The notes: a model not told the origin generated them from the sequence alone. Numbered from the stretch's first letter, positions 45,414 to 56,757 are shown. The stretch: DNA of 64,000 nt from Taudactylus pleione (GCA_031769625.1 JAUIMM010000088.1:10731501-10795500); one strand, 5' to 3'. Numbers and translations are program-made.

Positions 45414-46283
45414 TCAGTCTATCACCTCCTTGGGGTCGCTGGTATCATTGGTGACATAGGTGCAACACTTCACTCCAAATTGGGTGGCCAAAGTTATGCT
45501 GTACCCTCCAGTGACAGCGGTTAAATAATTCAACACTAGTCTGTGTTGCACCAGTTCTTTCTTGTACGCTTGCAATTCCCTACCTGTATACCTGAAGGTG
45601 TCATCATACATCTCGGTGATATTATCTATCAATTTAGCAAGATCCTGAATATATCTAAAATTTAATGTACCCCGAGCGATCCTGGTGGGATCCAGTGCTA
45701 CTAAAACTTGAAAGCCAGTTGTCTCACTAATTAACTGAGTGGCTTTATGCACGTCACCAGGTATCATATTTCTTTTGCCTCTGTGTTCATACTGCATGTG
45801 AAGATATGGTGATGGTGTGTTTTTATGAATACCAAGCATTTCAACATGTGTGAGGGTCATAACCTCTGGGACTACTCTTCCCAGGTAACACAAACCTTCG
45901 GAACTTGGGGAGAGCCACTTATACGCTTTTCTTCCACATATAAAATATACATTATCGGGGAGAACATAAGGAATAGTATGCATCATTATCATTAAACACA
46001 TTTCCCTTGCAAATAATCCTATCTCAGGCTCTTCCATCTGGTACATGTAAGTTTCTGGTTGTATTATCTTAGCACAATATCCATCTGGTACCTTACCAAT
46101 AATTTCTTTGGTGGAACTTAATGTATACCGATACATAAAGTGTCTCCCATTAGATCTAATTGAGCATACCAGATCATGATTCATAGACTCATTATCAGCT
46201 CTCAGTGAGAAGGTCATCGTCTGATTATTCCCCATCACTTCCCAACTCCCTGGTTTATTGGGGCTGGTTATGTTTAAACACAA
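45414..46283 (-). pseudogene. Retroviral env: middle part of SU and start of TM
   Basis: 289 codons in one open stretch; it has no ATG start because it continues a decayed env gene. Cys-rich SU sequence with N-glycosylation sites (for example NIT at the start) is followed near the end by an LTAVTGG segment and a KCC pair. These correspond in position to the TM ectodomain loop, but the first Cys of the usual C-x6-CC motif is absent. A stop upstream (in the 46284-46304 gap) and one at 45411 break the gene. Confidence 0.8.
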
Positions 46284-46304
46284 AAGTTATCTATCTACTT
46301 GGAA

Positions 46305-46880
46305 TTAATAGAGTTTGAAATGAGGTGGTTTGGATGAGAGAAATTTTCCATCCAGCGTTTTCCCTTTTTGCGATTCTAAAATTTCCGTAATATTCAGCGG
46401 AAATGGCACCAACCCTACATTATGCTGACCCTGTGGCACGTGTGAGCACACCCAACAATCGGTCTGGTTTAATACTTTGCCTACCATGCTATGATAATCC
46501 TCTAAAGGATACCCACCCCAGTACGGGTTATATTTAGGCTGGTACCGTTGGATACAGTTCTCATCAACTAGGGACCCACAAAGCTCACAAATACAGGAAA
46601 CTTCAGACGATAACCCTCCACACCGTCCCAGAGTATCCGGAATAGCAGCTCTCTTAACAATTACAGTACTAAGATTGGTCAGATACTCAACTGATGGGCA
46701 TAGCACTCCTCCTCCTGACTCCACTCCATCAGCACTGCCATCAGCTCCCATCTCCTCTATCGGTCCCCTGTCACAGAAACCGGAAATTCCCGAACAGATC
46801 ATCACGACAGAAACTCTGGAAGAAAGAACTAGGATGACCACAGCAGACCACTCCATTGCTGGAAGCACTGATCTACACAT
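46305..46880 (-). pseudogene. Retroviral env: signal peptide and N-terminal SU
   Basis: ATG at 46880, then a hydrophobic leader (AVVILVLSSRVSVVMIC) typical of a signal peptide. The SU part contains a CWVC motif (position about 148), the thiol motif through which gamma-type SU is linked to TM. The frame ends at TAA (46305-46307) and env continues in a second frame after about 20 bp. Confidence 0.8.
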
Positions 46881-46910
46881 TTCTTTAGCTCAGGTATCTC
46901 ACCGCACCTT

Positions 46911-47390
46911 TTAACCCTCCCGGAACAGGATCGCAGTCGACAGGTTCACGTTATCTGCCTCGACTCCACCCCGTATCTCCACCGGTTGGTTGACCTTTCT
47001 ACAGTGAGTGGAATGGACCCAGGTATCTCTCTCGGCCACCTCCAGCAACACCTGATACGGACTTTCCCACCGATCTACCGGACAACCTGAGTGTAAGAAA
47101 TTTTGGATCATAACAAATTCTCCAGGTTTCACATCCTGACAACTTGCTTCTGGCATATCAGGTGACAACAATTTCAGTTTCTTCTGCTGCTGTTTTAACT
47201 GCTTATTCATTGATATAAGATACTTTACAGTTACCTCGTTGTTACCTTTCGAATCTTCCTGCGGACTTATAATCAAATGAGTTTGTCTACCAAACAGTAT
47301 TTCAAAGGGGGACAGATTTAGAGGGGCCCTGGGGGTGATCATGGTGCTACTATTACTCATCAACTTACACATGCTTCTGGATGACCACAC
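46911..47390 (-). pseudogene. Retroviral pol: integrase C-terminal end
   Basis: Contains LSPFEILFGR, the conserved motif after the integrase core in gamma-type viruses, then GEFVMIQNFL and RWESPYQVLLEV...TWVHSTHCRKV, the C-terminal SH3-like domain. The integrase core (HHCC and DDE) is missing. The stop is 30 bp from the env start. Confidence 0.8.
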
Positions 47391-47394
47391 CTGT

Positions 47395-48060
47395 GAAATG
47401 AGTATCCCTATACTCTAGGGATACCGTATCATACAACCTTCTGTACAATTAAACCCTGCTATTAATAGCTTCTGCTCTAGGTAGTGTCTCAGCCCCTGGG
47501 TTTGGACAGTTTCCCAAGTACTTGACCTTAGTCTGCCATGGCTGCAATTTGTCCTTAGCAACCTTGTGTCCTGTGTGTGAGAGATGAAGCAAAACAGTTT
47601 AGTATCATTTAAACATGGTATAAATGAACAGGGCATAACAATAAATTGTCCACATATTGTATCAGAGCACAGATCTATTGGCAGGTTGGAAAGATTGTAA
47701 ACAGTCGTATAAGGCCCGTGTCCATGTGTAGTGTACACCTCCCCCTATGTGAAAGCAAAAAGATACTGACAGTCAGGGTGTTAGGACACAGGGAAGAAAG
47801 CAGAACAGAGATTGGGTTATCAGTTACGTCAATTACCATTACCGGTTTTCCCTAGTACTTCCCGTCAACCTGTCTATCTGTAGACCACAGGTATGACCCG
47901 ACTCCTAGCGTTGGCTCCCACTCTCCAATAAAGCATTAATGGCCACAATTGGAGCTGGTGCCTGTTGGAGGTTTCCTGTATTCTGTGTATATTCCTTATG
48001 AGGGTATACAGGTACTGTCTGGTTTGGGAGTCCTACATTCTTCACTTTGCAGTACTTACT
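47395..48060 (-). pseudogene. Retroviral pol remnant, heavily decayed
   Basis: No long frame. On the - strand a short stretch near 47500-47580 encodes KVKYLG, which resembles the RT thumb of gamma-type pol. Protease, the RT palm, RNase H and the integrase core are deleted, since only about 650 bp separate gag and the integrase tail instead of some 3 kb. Confidence 0.5.
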
Positions 48061-48066
48061 TAGGTG

Positions 48067-48436
48067 TCACACTTGGTTGCAGTTAAAACATTTTTGTGAG
48101 CGGGGTGGATGAAAGGATTGTTGTGGGGGTTGAGCAGGAGGGAAAGGTGGTGGGTATGGGTAAGGATATTGAGGGAGAGGATAGTATGGGAATTGTGGTT
48201 GTGTGTGATAAGTGGGGTAGGGCTGTGTTTGCAGTGGTGTAGGATTAGTGAGGACGTGTAACTGTTCAGGTGCAGGTGTGGATGCAGGTGTGTCTGCTGG
48301 CTGTGATGTTACCGTCATTCCTCCTAGAGCTTGAATACTGACAGCCATTAGTTTCTCGCTCTGGGTCTCTCTCTTTTTAGAGATGTTTTTGTCGTGTTCT
48401 ATGGCGGATTCTATGAGGGTATCTATTGACTCCCCT
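48067..48436 (-). pseudogene. Retroviral gag: proline-rich and nucleocapsid part
   Basis: 93 codons from an ATG at 48348, with upstream frame continuity to about 48436. A Pro/Tyr-rich segment (YPLPQYPYPYPPPFPP) precedes the start of a CCHC zinc knuckle (CFNC); a TGA at 48067-48069 falls inside the knuckle and the His and last Cys follow in frame. Assigned to nucleocapsid. Confidence 0.75.
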
Positions 48437-48855
48437 CTAGCCAGGCTGTGAGGTCTGAACCCAGGTCTTTAGATTCTCTTTGAGACCATCCATGAGTACA
48501 GTGACAATCATTCCCCTGTGGTGAGTGTTATCTTTAATATGTTCTAACCCAGTGTACTGGGTGACAGCCTGCAGAGCCCGATCGCAATAATCTTCTGCAG
48601 ATTCACTTTCTTTTTGTTTTGTGGTGAAGATTTTGTTCCAGTTAACTACTACTGGAAAATATATACCCAATTGAGTTACAATGCGGGAAATGTTATCTTG
48701 ATTAATTCGGTCTGTTAAGGGAACGCCTCCATCCAATACACAATCCGTGATAAATTTTGTCACGTCGATATTGCGTGGAAGACAAGCCCTTAACACTACT
48801 CGCCAATCTTTGTTAGTTGGCTCGTGGGAACTACCCAAATTTCTCAAAAATCTTT
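48437..48855 (-). pseudogene. Retroviral gag: capsid C-terminal part
   Basis: About 140 codons from the insertion site of the palindrome-chain element to a TAG at 48437. It contains DWRVVLRACLP and, later, FTTKQKESESAEDYCDRALQ, which fits the capsid C-terminal homology region of gamma-type gag. The frame then shifts into the nucleocapsid part. Confidence 0.75.
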
Positions 48856-49404
48856 GGCCCTCATTCAGAGCCGTACGCTCTGAGCAGAGCGCACGCTCTG
48901 CATGAGGGCCGGGCTCCATTTTCATTGAGCGTCCTCCTGGACGCTCGTATAGCTGTGGGTCACCACCCACAGGCTATACGAGCGTGCATTTTGATGGCCG
49001 CGATGGTCGTGACCATCGCGACCATCGAAATTGCGAGCCGAAGCCTGCGGTTGAGGTTTTCAACCGCAAGCTCCGGAGTGATTTTGGCTCTATCAGAGCC
49101 AAAATCACTCCCACTGACATCACTAGTGATGTCAGTGGGCCGGCTTCTGACGGGAGGCGTTCCCGTGGGAACGCCCCCGTCAGGGAGGCACGCCCCCGGC
49201 ACGCCCACCAAAGGGGGCGTGCTGTCAATCAACATTGACAGCACGCCCCCTTTGTTCGGACACAACGAGCGAAGGAAAGTCCTTCGCTCGTCGTGTCTGG
49301 CGCATGCGCACGACGGAGCTCCCTCCGTCGTGCGCATGCTCAGTGCAGACCATCGACCCACTTGCGAGCGGACAGCCGCTCGCGAGTGGGTCTGAATCAG
49401 GCCC
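48856..49404. mobile_element. Palindrome-chain element inside gag, 549 bp, TSD TTT
   Basis: Flanked by TTT (48853-48855, 49405-49407) inside retroviral gag, so it is younger than the provirus. The hairpin end is on the left (48856-48909). The dyad order is the reverse of 10475-10967, to which it is very similar. Confidence 0.88.
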
Positions 49405-49408
49405 TTTG

Positions 49409-50047
49409 TCATTTGGCTAATTCCTTTTTGGGATCGGGGAAATCATTCATTATGGAATTTAGCTCCGCTCTTGTCCAAGGACAGTGCATTACTACTTCCC
49501 TTGTGGGCACTACTCCGTTCGGATCCGCATTCCCATTCGGAACAGTTATTGTCCGGATGGGATGCAGACCGGCCGCACTGCTACCTTTGACCTTATTACC
49601 TGGCTGGGGGTTTAGTCTGTTGCTGCAACGTATAGTATTAACAACTTCCTCTACGGGTGCAGAGGATGATAACACTTCCCGTGCTGTTACTGATGGAGAT
49701 GGCGGCACCATTTGTGCTTGTCGTGGTGCAGCATCTAACATGTGTACAGCATTGGAAATGGCAGACATGACAATAGGCTCATTATCCACATCATAAACAT
49801 TTTCCTTATGGTTACTTAAGAGAGGGTACAAATTGCTTGTTACGTTTTTATGGGTTTTTTCAATAACTGTACCTGCACCCCCATCCACATAAGGTGGTGG
49901 CGGTGCGCATGAACTACTGACAATACCTTCTGCAACGCTACCTTGCCACACGTGCGCGCTGTTTTGCGGCTCACACGCATTGCAATTTAGCGTCGCGGGT
50001 GTACTATATGGCAATGCATTCGCAATGCTAGTTTGCATCGCTTGCAC
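49409..50047 (-). pseudogene. Retroviral gag: matrix and start of capsid
   Basis: 212 codons. A late-domain motif PPPPY (about residues 49-53) recruits ESCRT through NEDD4-type ligases, and CPWTRAELNSIMNDFPDP near the end marks the capsid start. A TGA (49409-49411) ends the frame two bases before the TTT duplication of the inserted element; the capsid continues in the same frame beyond the insertion. Confidence 0.75.
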
Positions 50048-50453
50048 GGCTTTGTTTAAACACGTGGCAGCACAACCGGAAATACGAATACGCTATTGTG
50101 CAACTAGTCGCATACACAATAATGCGACTACTACACAACCGTATGACTTACCCTTAGATGCGTACGCAATCTTGCGTCTCTGCTGCGCGTGCAAAAATGC
50201 GACTCAGCCGATGCGCAATACTGCGGCACCCTTTTTAGCGTGAAATTCTAACATCAAAGGAAAACAAACTTTTTCCTTTCTTGTCCATGGATTCTAGTCA
50301 GCGTACCTTGACTCACACGATAACGGATAGCGATCTCTCAGCATCAAGTGGTTGCAGGTAAACCCTGCGTGTGGCCACTCCACCCTTTGGTGAGAGATGG
50401 ATAACCGTATGTTTATCGTGTGAATAGGTAAGTGACCTCACTCGATGAGCCCC
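50048..50453 (-). other. Provirus leader region
   Basis: Between gag and the 5' LTR; no long frame. Contains ATGCGACTAC- and TGCGCA-type short repeats. CCACCCTTTGGTGAGAG (50380-50396) resembles the polypurine region at 44735. Confidence 0.5.
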
Positions 50454-50454
50454 C
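50438..50454 (-). promoter_or_regulatory. Primer binding site-like sequence (proline tRNA type)
   Basis: Directly after the 5' LTR the - strand reads GGGGGCTCATCGAG. Its first 11 bases match, with one change, the complement of the 3' end of vertebrate tRNA-Pro. The tail diverges, so the assignment is tentative. Confidence 0.4.
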
Positions 50455-51382
50455 TATACGCTCCTGCCTATACCTTCTAAAAACCTGCCTATACCTTCTC
50501 AAATTGACGCTATTTGCGTACGCAGTCATACAGTAAAATAAAGACTTCAGACCTTGAACATGTGTTTCCAAAGCACAAAGTATTATTCAAGCAAAGTACA
50601 GATAGTTACATACTGTGATCTAAGTACAATTTAACGCAAAGAAATTATACAGACCCAAGGTACAGTTATACATACGCACGTGCTCTGGGACCAGATTCCG
50701 GCATCAACAAGAAACCTCCATCAACAGCATCAGCATGAAGACTCCAGATTGGGGTCAGAACACACATATATACCCTTACAGAAATAGGCTATACAATAGA
50801 AAAGTTTGGCATGGTTTCATTGGTTCCCAGTGCAGGTGCATCTGTTACAGGATATTTAACAGGTTGATTCAAATGGACACAGGTCAGCCTCCAACAGCCT
50901 ATTGTCTCCTCTATTCCCCCTGCATGCAAATCTAAGCTGTTAATTTTACAAAGTACATTTTAGTGTTTTAACTCTCTACTGTTCAGAAGTTGAGAATGCA
51001 GGTTGCGATCTTCTCACCGATGATACCGGAAAGCTGTTGAGAAAGAGTCGATCAGTACAACACCAAACACTGTTTGCTTATCATGTACTAAACCTTAGAT
51101 ACCAAATAATCTTTTATTTCACAACATTAGTAATAAATGGATAAAACTTTTTTGAATCTTATACTTTGAAGCTATGGAACCTTTTACGTGAATGTGCAGT
51201 GTGTAAGTATTAGGGGTTTGGGAAAAGACGCTAGTTAACTTGGGGCAGATGCTTACGCACAAAGCTAATAAACAGTGTTCGCATGCGGGGTATTATGTAT
51301 TCGCTAATGTGCGACATGTTAGCAGCACAACTGTGCATAATGTGCAGTGTTTATGCATGTGATTCTATTTATGATGGATTTA

Positions 51383-51417
<35 letters not shown>

Positions 51418-53060
51418 CAGTCAGGTCCATAAATATTGGGACATTGACAGAATTTTCAGATTTTAGCCTCTATTCACCACCACAATGGTTTTGAAATGAA
51501 ACAAACAAGATGTGCTTTAACTGCAGACTTTCAGATTTAATTTGAGGGTAATTACATCCAAATCGGGTGAACGGTGTAGGAATTACAACAGTTTCAATAT
51601 GTGCCTCCCACTTTTTAAGGGGCCAAAAGTAATGGGACTATCAACTCAAAATCTATTTCATGGACAGGTGTGGGCTATTCCCTCGTTATTTCATTATCAA
51701 TTAAGCAGGTAAAGGGTCTGGAATTGATTCTAGGTGTGACATTTGCATTTGGAATCAGTTGCTGTCGACTCTCAATATGAGATCCAAAGAGCTGTCACTA
51801 TCAGTGAAGAAAGCCATCATTAGGCTGAAAAATCAAAACAAACCCATCAGAGAGATAGCAAACACATTAGGTGTGGCCAAATCAACTGTTTGGAACATTC
51901 TTAAAAAGAAAGAACGCACCGGAGAGCTCAGCAACACCAAAAGACCCGGAAGACCATGGAAAACAACTGTGGTGGATGACAAAAGAATTATTTATCTGGT
52001 GAAGAAAAACCCCTTCACGACAGTTGGCCAATTCAAGAACACTCTCCAGGAGGTAGATGTATATGTGTCAAAGTCAACAATGAAGAGAAGAGTTCACAAG
52101 AGTGAATATAGAGGGTTCACCACAAGATGCAAACCATTGGTGAGCCACAAAAACAGGAAGACCAGATTAGAGTTTGCCAAACAACATCTAAAAAAAACCA
52201 TTACAGTTCTGGAACAACATCCTATGGACAGATGAGACAAAGATCAACTTGTACCAGAGTGATGGGAACAGAAGAGAAGGAAAGGACTGCTCATGATCCA
52301 AAACATACCACCTCATCAGTGAAGCATGGTGGTGGTAGTGTCATGGCGTGGTCATGTATGGCTGCCAATGGAACTGGTTCCCTTGTATTTATTGATGATG
52401 TGACTGCTGACAAAAGCAGCAGAATGAATTCTGAAGTGTTTCGGGCAATATTATATGCTCGTATTCAGTCAAATGCTTCAGAACTCATTGGATGGCGCTT
52501 CACAGTGCAGATGGACAATGACCCGAAGCATACTGCAAAAGCAACCAAAGAGTTTTTTAAGGCTATAAAGTGGAATGTTATGCAATGGCCAAGTCAATCC
52601 CCTGACCTGAATCCGATTGAGCATGCATTTCACTTGATGAAGACAAAACTGAAGGGAAAATGCCCCAAGAATAAGCAGGAACTGAAGAAATTTGCAGTAA
52701 AGGCCTGGCAGAGCATCACCAGGGATGAAACCCAGCGTCTGGTGATGTCTATGCGTTCCAGACTTCAGGCTGTAATTGCCTGCAAAGGATTTGCAACAAA
52801 GTATTAAAAAGTGAATATTAGATTTAAGATTGTTTAGTTTGTCCCATTACTTTTGGCCCCTTAAAAAGTGGGAGGCACATATAGAAACCGTTGTAATTCC
52901 TACACCGTTCACCTGATTTGGATGTAATTACCCTCAAATTAAATCTGAAAGTCTGCAGTTAAATCACATCTTTTTTGTTTCATTTCAAAGCCATTGTGGT
53001 GGTGAATAGAGGCCAAAATCTGAAAATTCTGTCAATGTCCCAATATTTATGGACCTGACT
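51418..53060 (+). mobile_element. Tc1/mariner element, 1.64 kb, long TIRs
   Basis: Inverted repeats of about 220 bp: CAGTCAGGTCCATAAATATT (51418) faces CCAATATTTATGGACCTGAC (53040-53059), continuing inward to GGGACTA at 51640 and GTCCCATT at about 52841. It lies in TA-rich LTR sequence, consistent with TA target choice. The transposase is frameshifted. Confidence 0.93.
51777..52807 (+). pseudogene. Tc1 transposase with two frameshifts
   Basis: The N-terminal paired-like helix-turn-helix domains are open from ATG at 51777 (MRSKELS, IREIANTLGVAKSTVWNIL, then GRPWKT hook). The DDE domain reads WTDET (first Asp), MDNDPKH (second Asp) and, 34 residues later, PDLNPIEH (Glu), i.e. DD34E. The frame is lost near the A run at about 52190-52200 and again near 52275-52290, so no full protein is made. 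The C-terminal part is open from about 52290 to the TAA at 52805-52807. Confidence 0.9.
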
Positions 53061-53633
53061 ATATATATATATATTAGGGGTGAGTGGGTTCGGATTTCTG
53101 AAATCCGAATCCCCCCGAGCCCCCCCGATCCGAGGCCGATCCAAGTCAGGCTCGACTTTTCCCGCCTGACTCGGATCTGAAATCGAGGCAAAACGTCATC
53201 ATCCCGCCTTCCGAGTCTCGCGGGTTTTGGAACCTATATAAGGTACCCGCGTCGGCGCCATTTTCTCACTCGGCTGTGGACAGTGAAGAGGGAGGGTGGG
53301 AGTTAGGGCTGGCTGGGCTGTGTAGTGTAGTGTAGTGTAGTGCAGAGTAGTGTTGTGCTGCGCTGTGCTGCTGTTGTCCACTACTTCAAAGTCCATAGGG
53401 GCTGGCTGTGTTGTGCTGTGCTGCTGTTGTTAATAGGGGCTGTGTCCACTACTTCAAAGTCCATAGGGGCTGGCTGGACTGTGTTGTGCAGTCAGTTCTC
53501 CATAGGGGCTGTGTCCACTCCAAAGTCCTGTGCAGTGTCCCAGTCCTAAAGGGGTGCTGTAGTGTTGTCCAGGGGGTGCTCTGTCCATCAGGGGTGCTCC
53601 CCCCAAGTGCTAAAAAAATAATATTTTTTGTGT

Positions 53634-54780
53634 GTTTGTGAATTGTGTGCGCAGTAGCCGCACGTGCATCAACAAAGTAGTGCCAAGCGTGCGCCTGTGT
53701 CATAAGTAAAGGGTCGGCTGGCTTGACCGTTAAAGGGTGCTGTAACCCGCAAAGTACACTCCAGTCCAAACCAAAAAAAAATATATTTTCTGTGTTTGTG
53801 AATTGTGTGCGCAGTAGCCGCACGTGCATCAACAAAGTAGTGCCAAGCGTGCGCCTGTGTCATAAGTAAAGGGCCGGCTGGCTTGACCGTTAAAGGGTGC
53901 TGTAACCCCCAAAGTACACTCCAGTCCAAACCAAAAAAATATATATTTTCTGTGTTTGTGAATTGTGTGCGCAGTAGCCGCACGTGCATCAACAAAGTAG
54001 TGCCAAGCGTGCGCCTGTGTCATAAGTAAAGGGCCGGCTGGCTTGACCGTTAAAGGGTGCTGTAACCCCCAAAGTACACTCCAGTCCAAACCAAAAAAAA
54101 AAATATTTCTGTGTTTGTGAATTGTGTGCGCAGTAGCCGCACGTGCATCAACAAAGTAGTGCCAAGCGTGCGCCTGTGTCATAAGTAAAGGGCCGGCTGG
54201 CTTGACCGTTAAAGGGTGCTGTAACCCCCAAAGTACACTCCAGTCCAAACCCAAAAAAAATTATTTTCTGTGTTTGTGAATTGTGTGCGCAGTAGCCGCA
54301 CATGCATCAGCAAAGTAGTGCCAAGCGTGCGCCTGTGTCATAAGTAAAGGGCCGGCTGGCTTGACCGTTAAAGGGTGCTGTAACCCCCAATGTACACTCC
54401 ACTCCAAACCAAAAAAAATATATATTTTCTGTGTTTGTGAATTGTGTGCGCAGTAGCCGCACGTGCATCAACAAAGTAGTGCCAAGCGTGCGCCTGTGTC
54501 ATAAGTAATGGGCCAGCTGGCTTGACCGTTAAAGGTTGCTGTAACCCCCAAAGTACACTCCAGTCCAAACCAAAAAAATATATATTTTCTGTGTTTGTGA
54601 ATTGTGTACACTGTGGCTGCACGTGCATCAACAAAGGAGCAGCGCCAAGCGTGCGCCTGTGTCCCATAAGTAAAGAGCCGGCTGGCTCATTTCTTAAAGG
54701 GTGGTGTAACCCACAAAGTGCACTACTCTCCAGCAAAAATAAAAAAATATTTTCTGTGTTTGTGTGCGCTTTAGCCGCAC
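53634..54780 (+). promoter_or_regulatory. Tandem repeats of about 160 bp in the deleted hAT copy
   Basis: About seven units, all in the same orientation relative to the transposase, each with TTCTGTGTTTGTGAATTG, GCCAAGCGTGCGCCTGTGTC and AAGTACACTCCAGTCC. The last unit (54584-54740) is more diverged. Confidence 0.65.
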
Positions 54781-54801
54781 GTATATATCAATATAACATA
54801 A

Positions 54802-55548
54802 ATGGAGGACCAAACTTTCTCCGATAAAAATAAAATAGGGAAAGATCAAGAACCACTTCCTCCTAGTGCTGTTGCTGCTGCTGGGAGTTGTTCATCATCC
54901 CAGAGAGGAAGTAGGAACATCACTACTTTTACTAAACAATTGACCCTCCAACAGTCCCTAGCGATGAGGATGAAGTACGACAGCAGTCATCCTGAAGCAA
55001 AACGTATAATTGAGGCCTTGACTGCTATGTTGGTGTTAGACGTGCGTCCGGTATCCGCCATTAGTGCAGTGGGATTTAGACAATTGATGGAGGTAGTGTG
55101 TCCCCGGTTCCAAATCCCGTCTAGATTCCACCTGCATCCTCAAAGCAGCAGCGACAAGCGTGCATCTGTCTGTTAAAGGGTGGTGTAACCCTCAAAGTGC
55201 GCTCCACAAACAATAAAAATATTCTTCTTTTTTTTTCTGTCTTTGTGAATTGTGTGGGCTGTAGCCGCACTTGCATCCTCAAAGCAGCAGCGACAAGCGT
55301 GCGTCTGTCTGTTAAAGGATTACATCGGTGACAGCATCCAAGTAGGCATGTCAGACAGTCTGTACCTGTACTGGCAGGAAAAAGAAGCAATTTGGAGGTC
55401 CCTGTACAAACTGGCTCTATTTTACCTGAGTTGCCCCCCCTCCAGTGTGTACTCCGAAAGAGTGTTTAGTGCAGCCGGGAACCTTGTCAGCGAAAGGCGT
55501 AGGAGGTTGCTTCCACAAAATGTGGAGAAGATGATGTTCATAAAATGA
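54802..55548 (+). pseudogene. hAT transposase remnant with two deletions
   Basis: Starts with the same first ~22 residues as the full copy, jumps (near 54869) to the region before QRGSRN (residue ~385), runs to about residue 466, then is interrupted by about 180 bp of tandem-repeat-like filler (55131-55312). It resumes at DYIGDSIQVGM and ends near MMFIK, where a 1-bp deletion relative to the full copy brings in a stop. The BED finger and catalytic Asp residues are gone. Confidence 0.85.
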
Positions 55549-56613
55549 ATTATCAACTCTTCCAGGGAGACCAGCCTCCAGAACGTACAGAGGGACCTGT
55601 GGTTGTGGATTCCAGCTGGGACGAATTAATACTCTGTGAGGATGAGGATGTACACACTGAAGAGGGTGAGGAATCGGTGGATGAGGAGGATGAGGATGAC
55701 ATCTTGCCTCCGTAGAGCCAGTTTGTGCAGGGACAGATTAATTGCCAGCTTGTTTTGTGGGGGCCCAAACGAACCAATAATTTCAGCCACAGTTGTGTGG
55801 CAGACCCTGGCGCTGAAATGATTGGTTTGTTAAAGTGTGCATGTCCTGTTTATACAACATAAGGGTGTGTGGGAGGGCCCAAGGACAATTCCATCTTGCA
55901 CCTCTTTTTTTTCTTTGCATTATGTACAGTTTGGGGCCTAGTTTTTCAAACTGCCATCCTGTCTGCCACTGCAGTTTCACGCCTAGATGGGTCACGTGTT
56001 TGTGCCGCCCACTCGTGTCGCTTAGCATAGTCATCCAGCTACCTCGGTGCAACCTTTTGGACATAAAAACACTATTGTGAGGTGTGAGGTGTTCAGAATA
56101 GACTGGAAATGAGTGGAAATTAAGGTTATTGAGGTTAATAATAGCATAGGAGCAGAAAAACCTACAAATTCTGTGATTTTAGCTGTTTTTATGCTTTTTT
56201 TCAAAAAAATACAGATCCAAAACCCAGAACCCAAAACACGGAAGGGTGGTTTTGGCAAAACCAATCCAGATCCAAAACACGAAGAAAGATCCAGATCCAA
56301 AACCAAAACACAAAACACGAAAAGTGGCCGGTGCACACCCCGATGATATATATATCATTCCTTACTAACATTTTTAAACTGCAATGCAATGTGTTATGGG
56401 CAGTGAGCTTCACTCTCAAACATGGTGGAGACCCCCCACCGATTGCTGGTGCCATTCTGTCTGAGAGTGAGTTTAAAAGCTTTCTTCTGCCTAATTAGGA
56501 TACCTGTGTCAGTTCTTTTCAAGCAGATTTCTTACCATTGTTCATTCAGTCAAATTCAAGTGTCTGGGCCATATTACAATTGCCATATGTATTGAGCTCG
56601 TGAATTGTAACTT

Positions 56614-56703
56614 AAAATGGCGCTGAGTGGCCATTCGCAAAATGGCGTCGTGCAGATTCTTATTTTTAAGATGGAGTCTGGTTTCCATTCGCAGGATGGC
56701 ATC
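56614..56703 (-). promoter_or_regulatory. Repeated CGCCATTTT sites at the start of U3 (5' LTR)
   Basis: The same cluster as in the 3' LTR: 56614-56622, 56631-56647 and a degraded copy at 56687-56703 (CGCAGGATGGCA on the + strand). Confidence 0.6.
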
Positions 56704-56757
56704 ATTTCGATCTAATTTTAAGCTGATCTTGTCTCAGCCAATTATCCAGCTTCGACA

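Larger units (their letters stand above)
53075..56341 (+). mobile_element. Internally deleted copy of the hAT element
   Basis: Left end TAGGGGTGAGTGGG and right end GGTGCACACCCC match, inverted, the ends of the copy at 22383-27871. About 2.2 kb shorter; it keeps leader, tandem repeats (53634-54780), parts of the transposase and the 3' region, and cannot encode a working protein. Confidence 0.9.
39658..56757 (-). mobile_element. Endogenous retrovirus, - strand, both LTRs enlarged by insertions
   Basis: Two flanking long repeats share the order CTATACGCTCCTGCC, AAGTTTGGCATGGTTTC, TA repeat, CATTCCTTACTAAC, CAGCTTCGACA on the + strand. The 3' LTR is 39658-44731 (interrupted 40330-44108) and the 5' LTR is 50454-56757 (interrupted 51418-56341). 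The internal part (44732-50453) holds env, a pol remnant and gag, all on the - strand. Each LTR starts with TG (TGTCGAAGCTGG) in the provirus sense. Most of pol is missing and every gene has stops, so the copy is defective. The gag PPPY motif, CWVC in SU and integrase tail suggest a gamma/epsilon-like retrovirus. The flanking duplication is not clear. Confidence 0.85.
50454..56757 (-). repeat. 5' LTR, split by Tc1 and hAT insertions
   Basis: LTR sequence at 50454-51417 and 56342-56757. The inner insertions are a Tc1 element (51418-53060) and a deleted hAT (53075-56341), side by side in the TA repeat. The outer part lacks about 200 bp relative to the 3' LTR, apparently deleted between two ATTGCCA copies. 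Confidence 0.83.

Noticed and set aside
48980..49412. Frames of 80-150 codons within the palindrome-chain elements
   Set aside because: Similar frames appear on both strands in every copy because the dyads are GC-rich and self-complementary; they do not share a single conserved frame.
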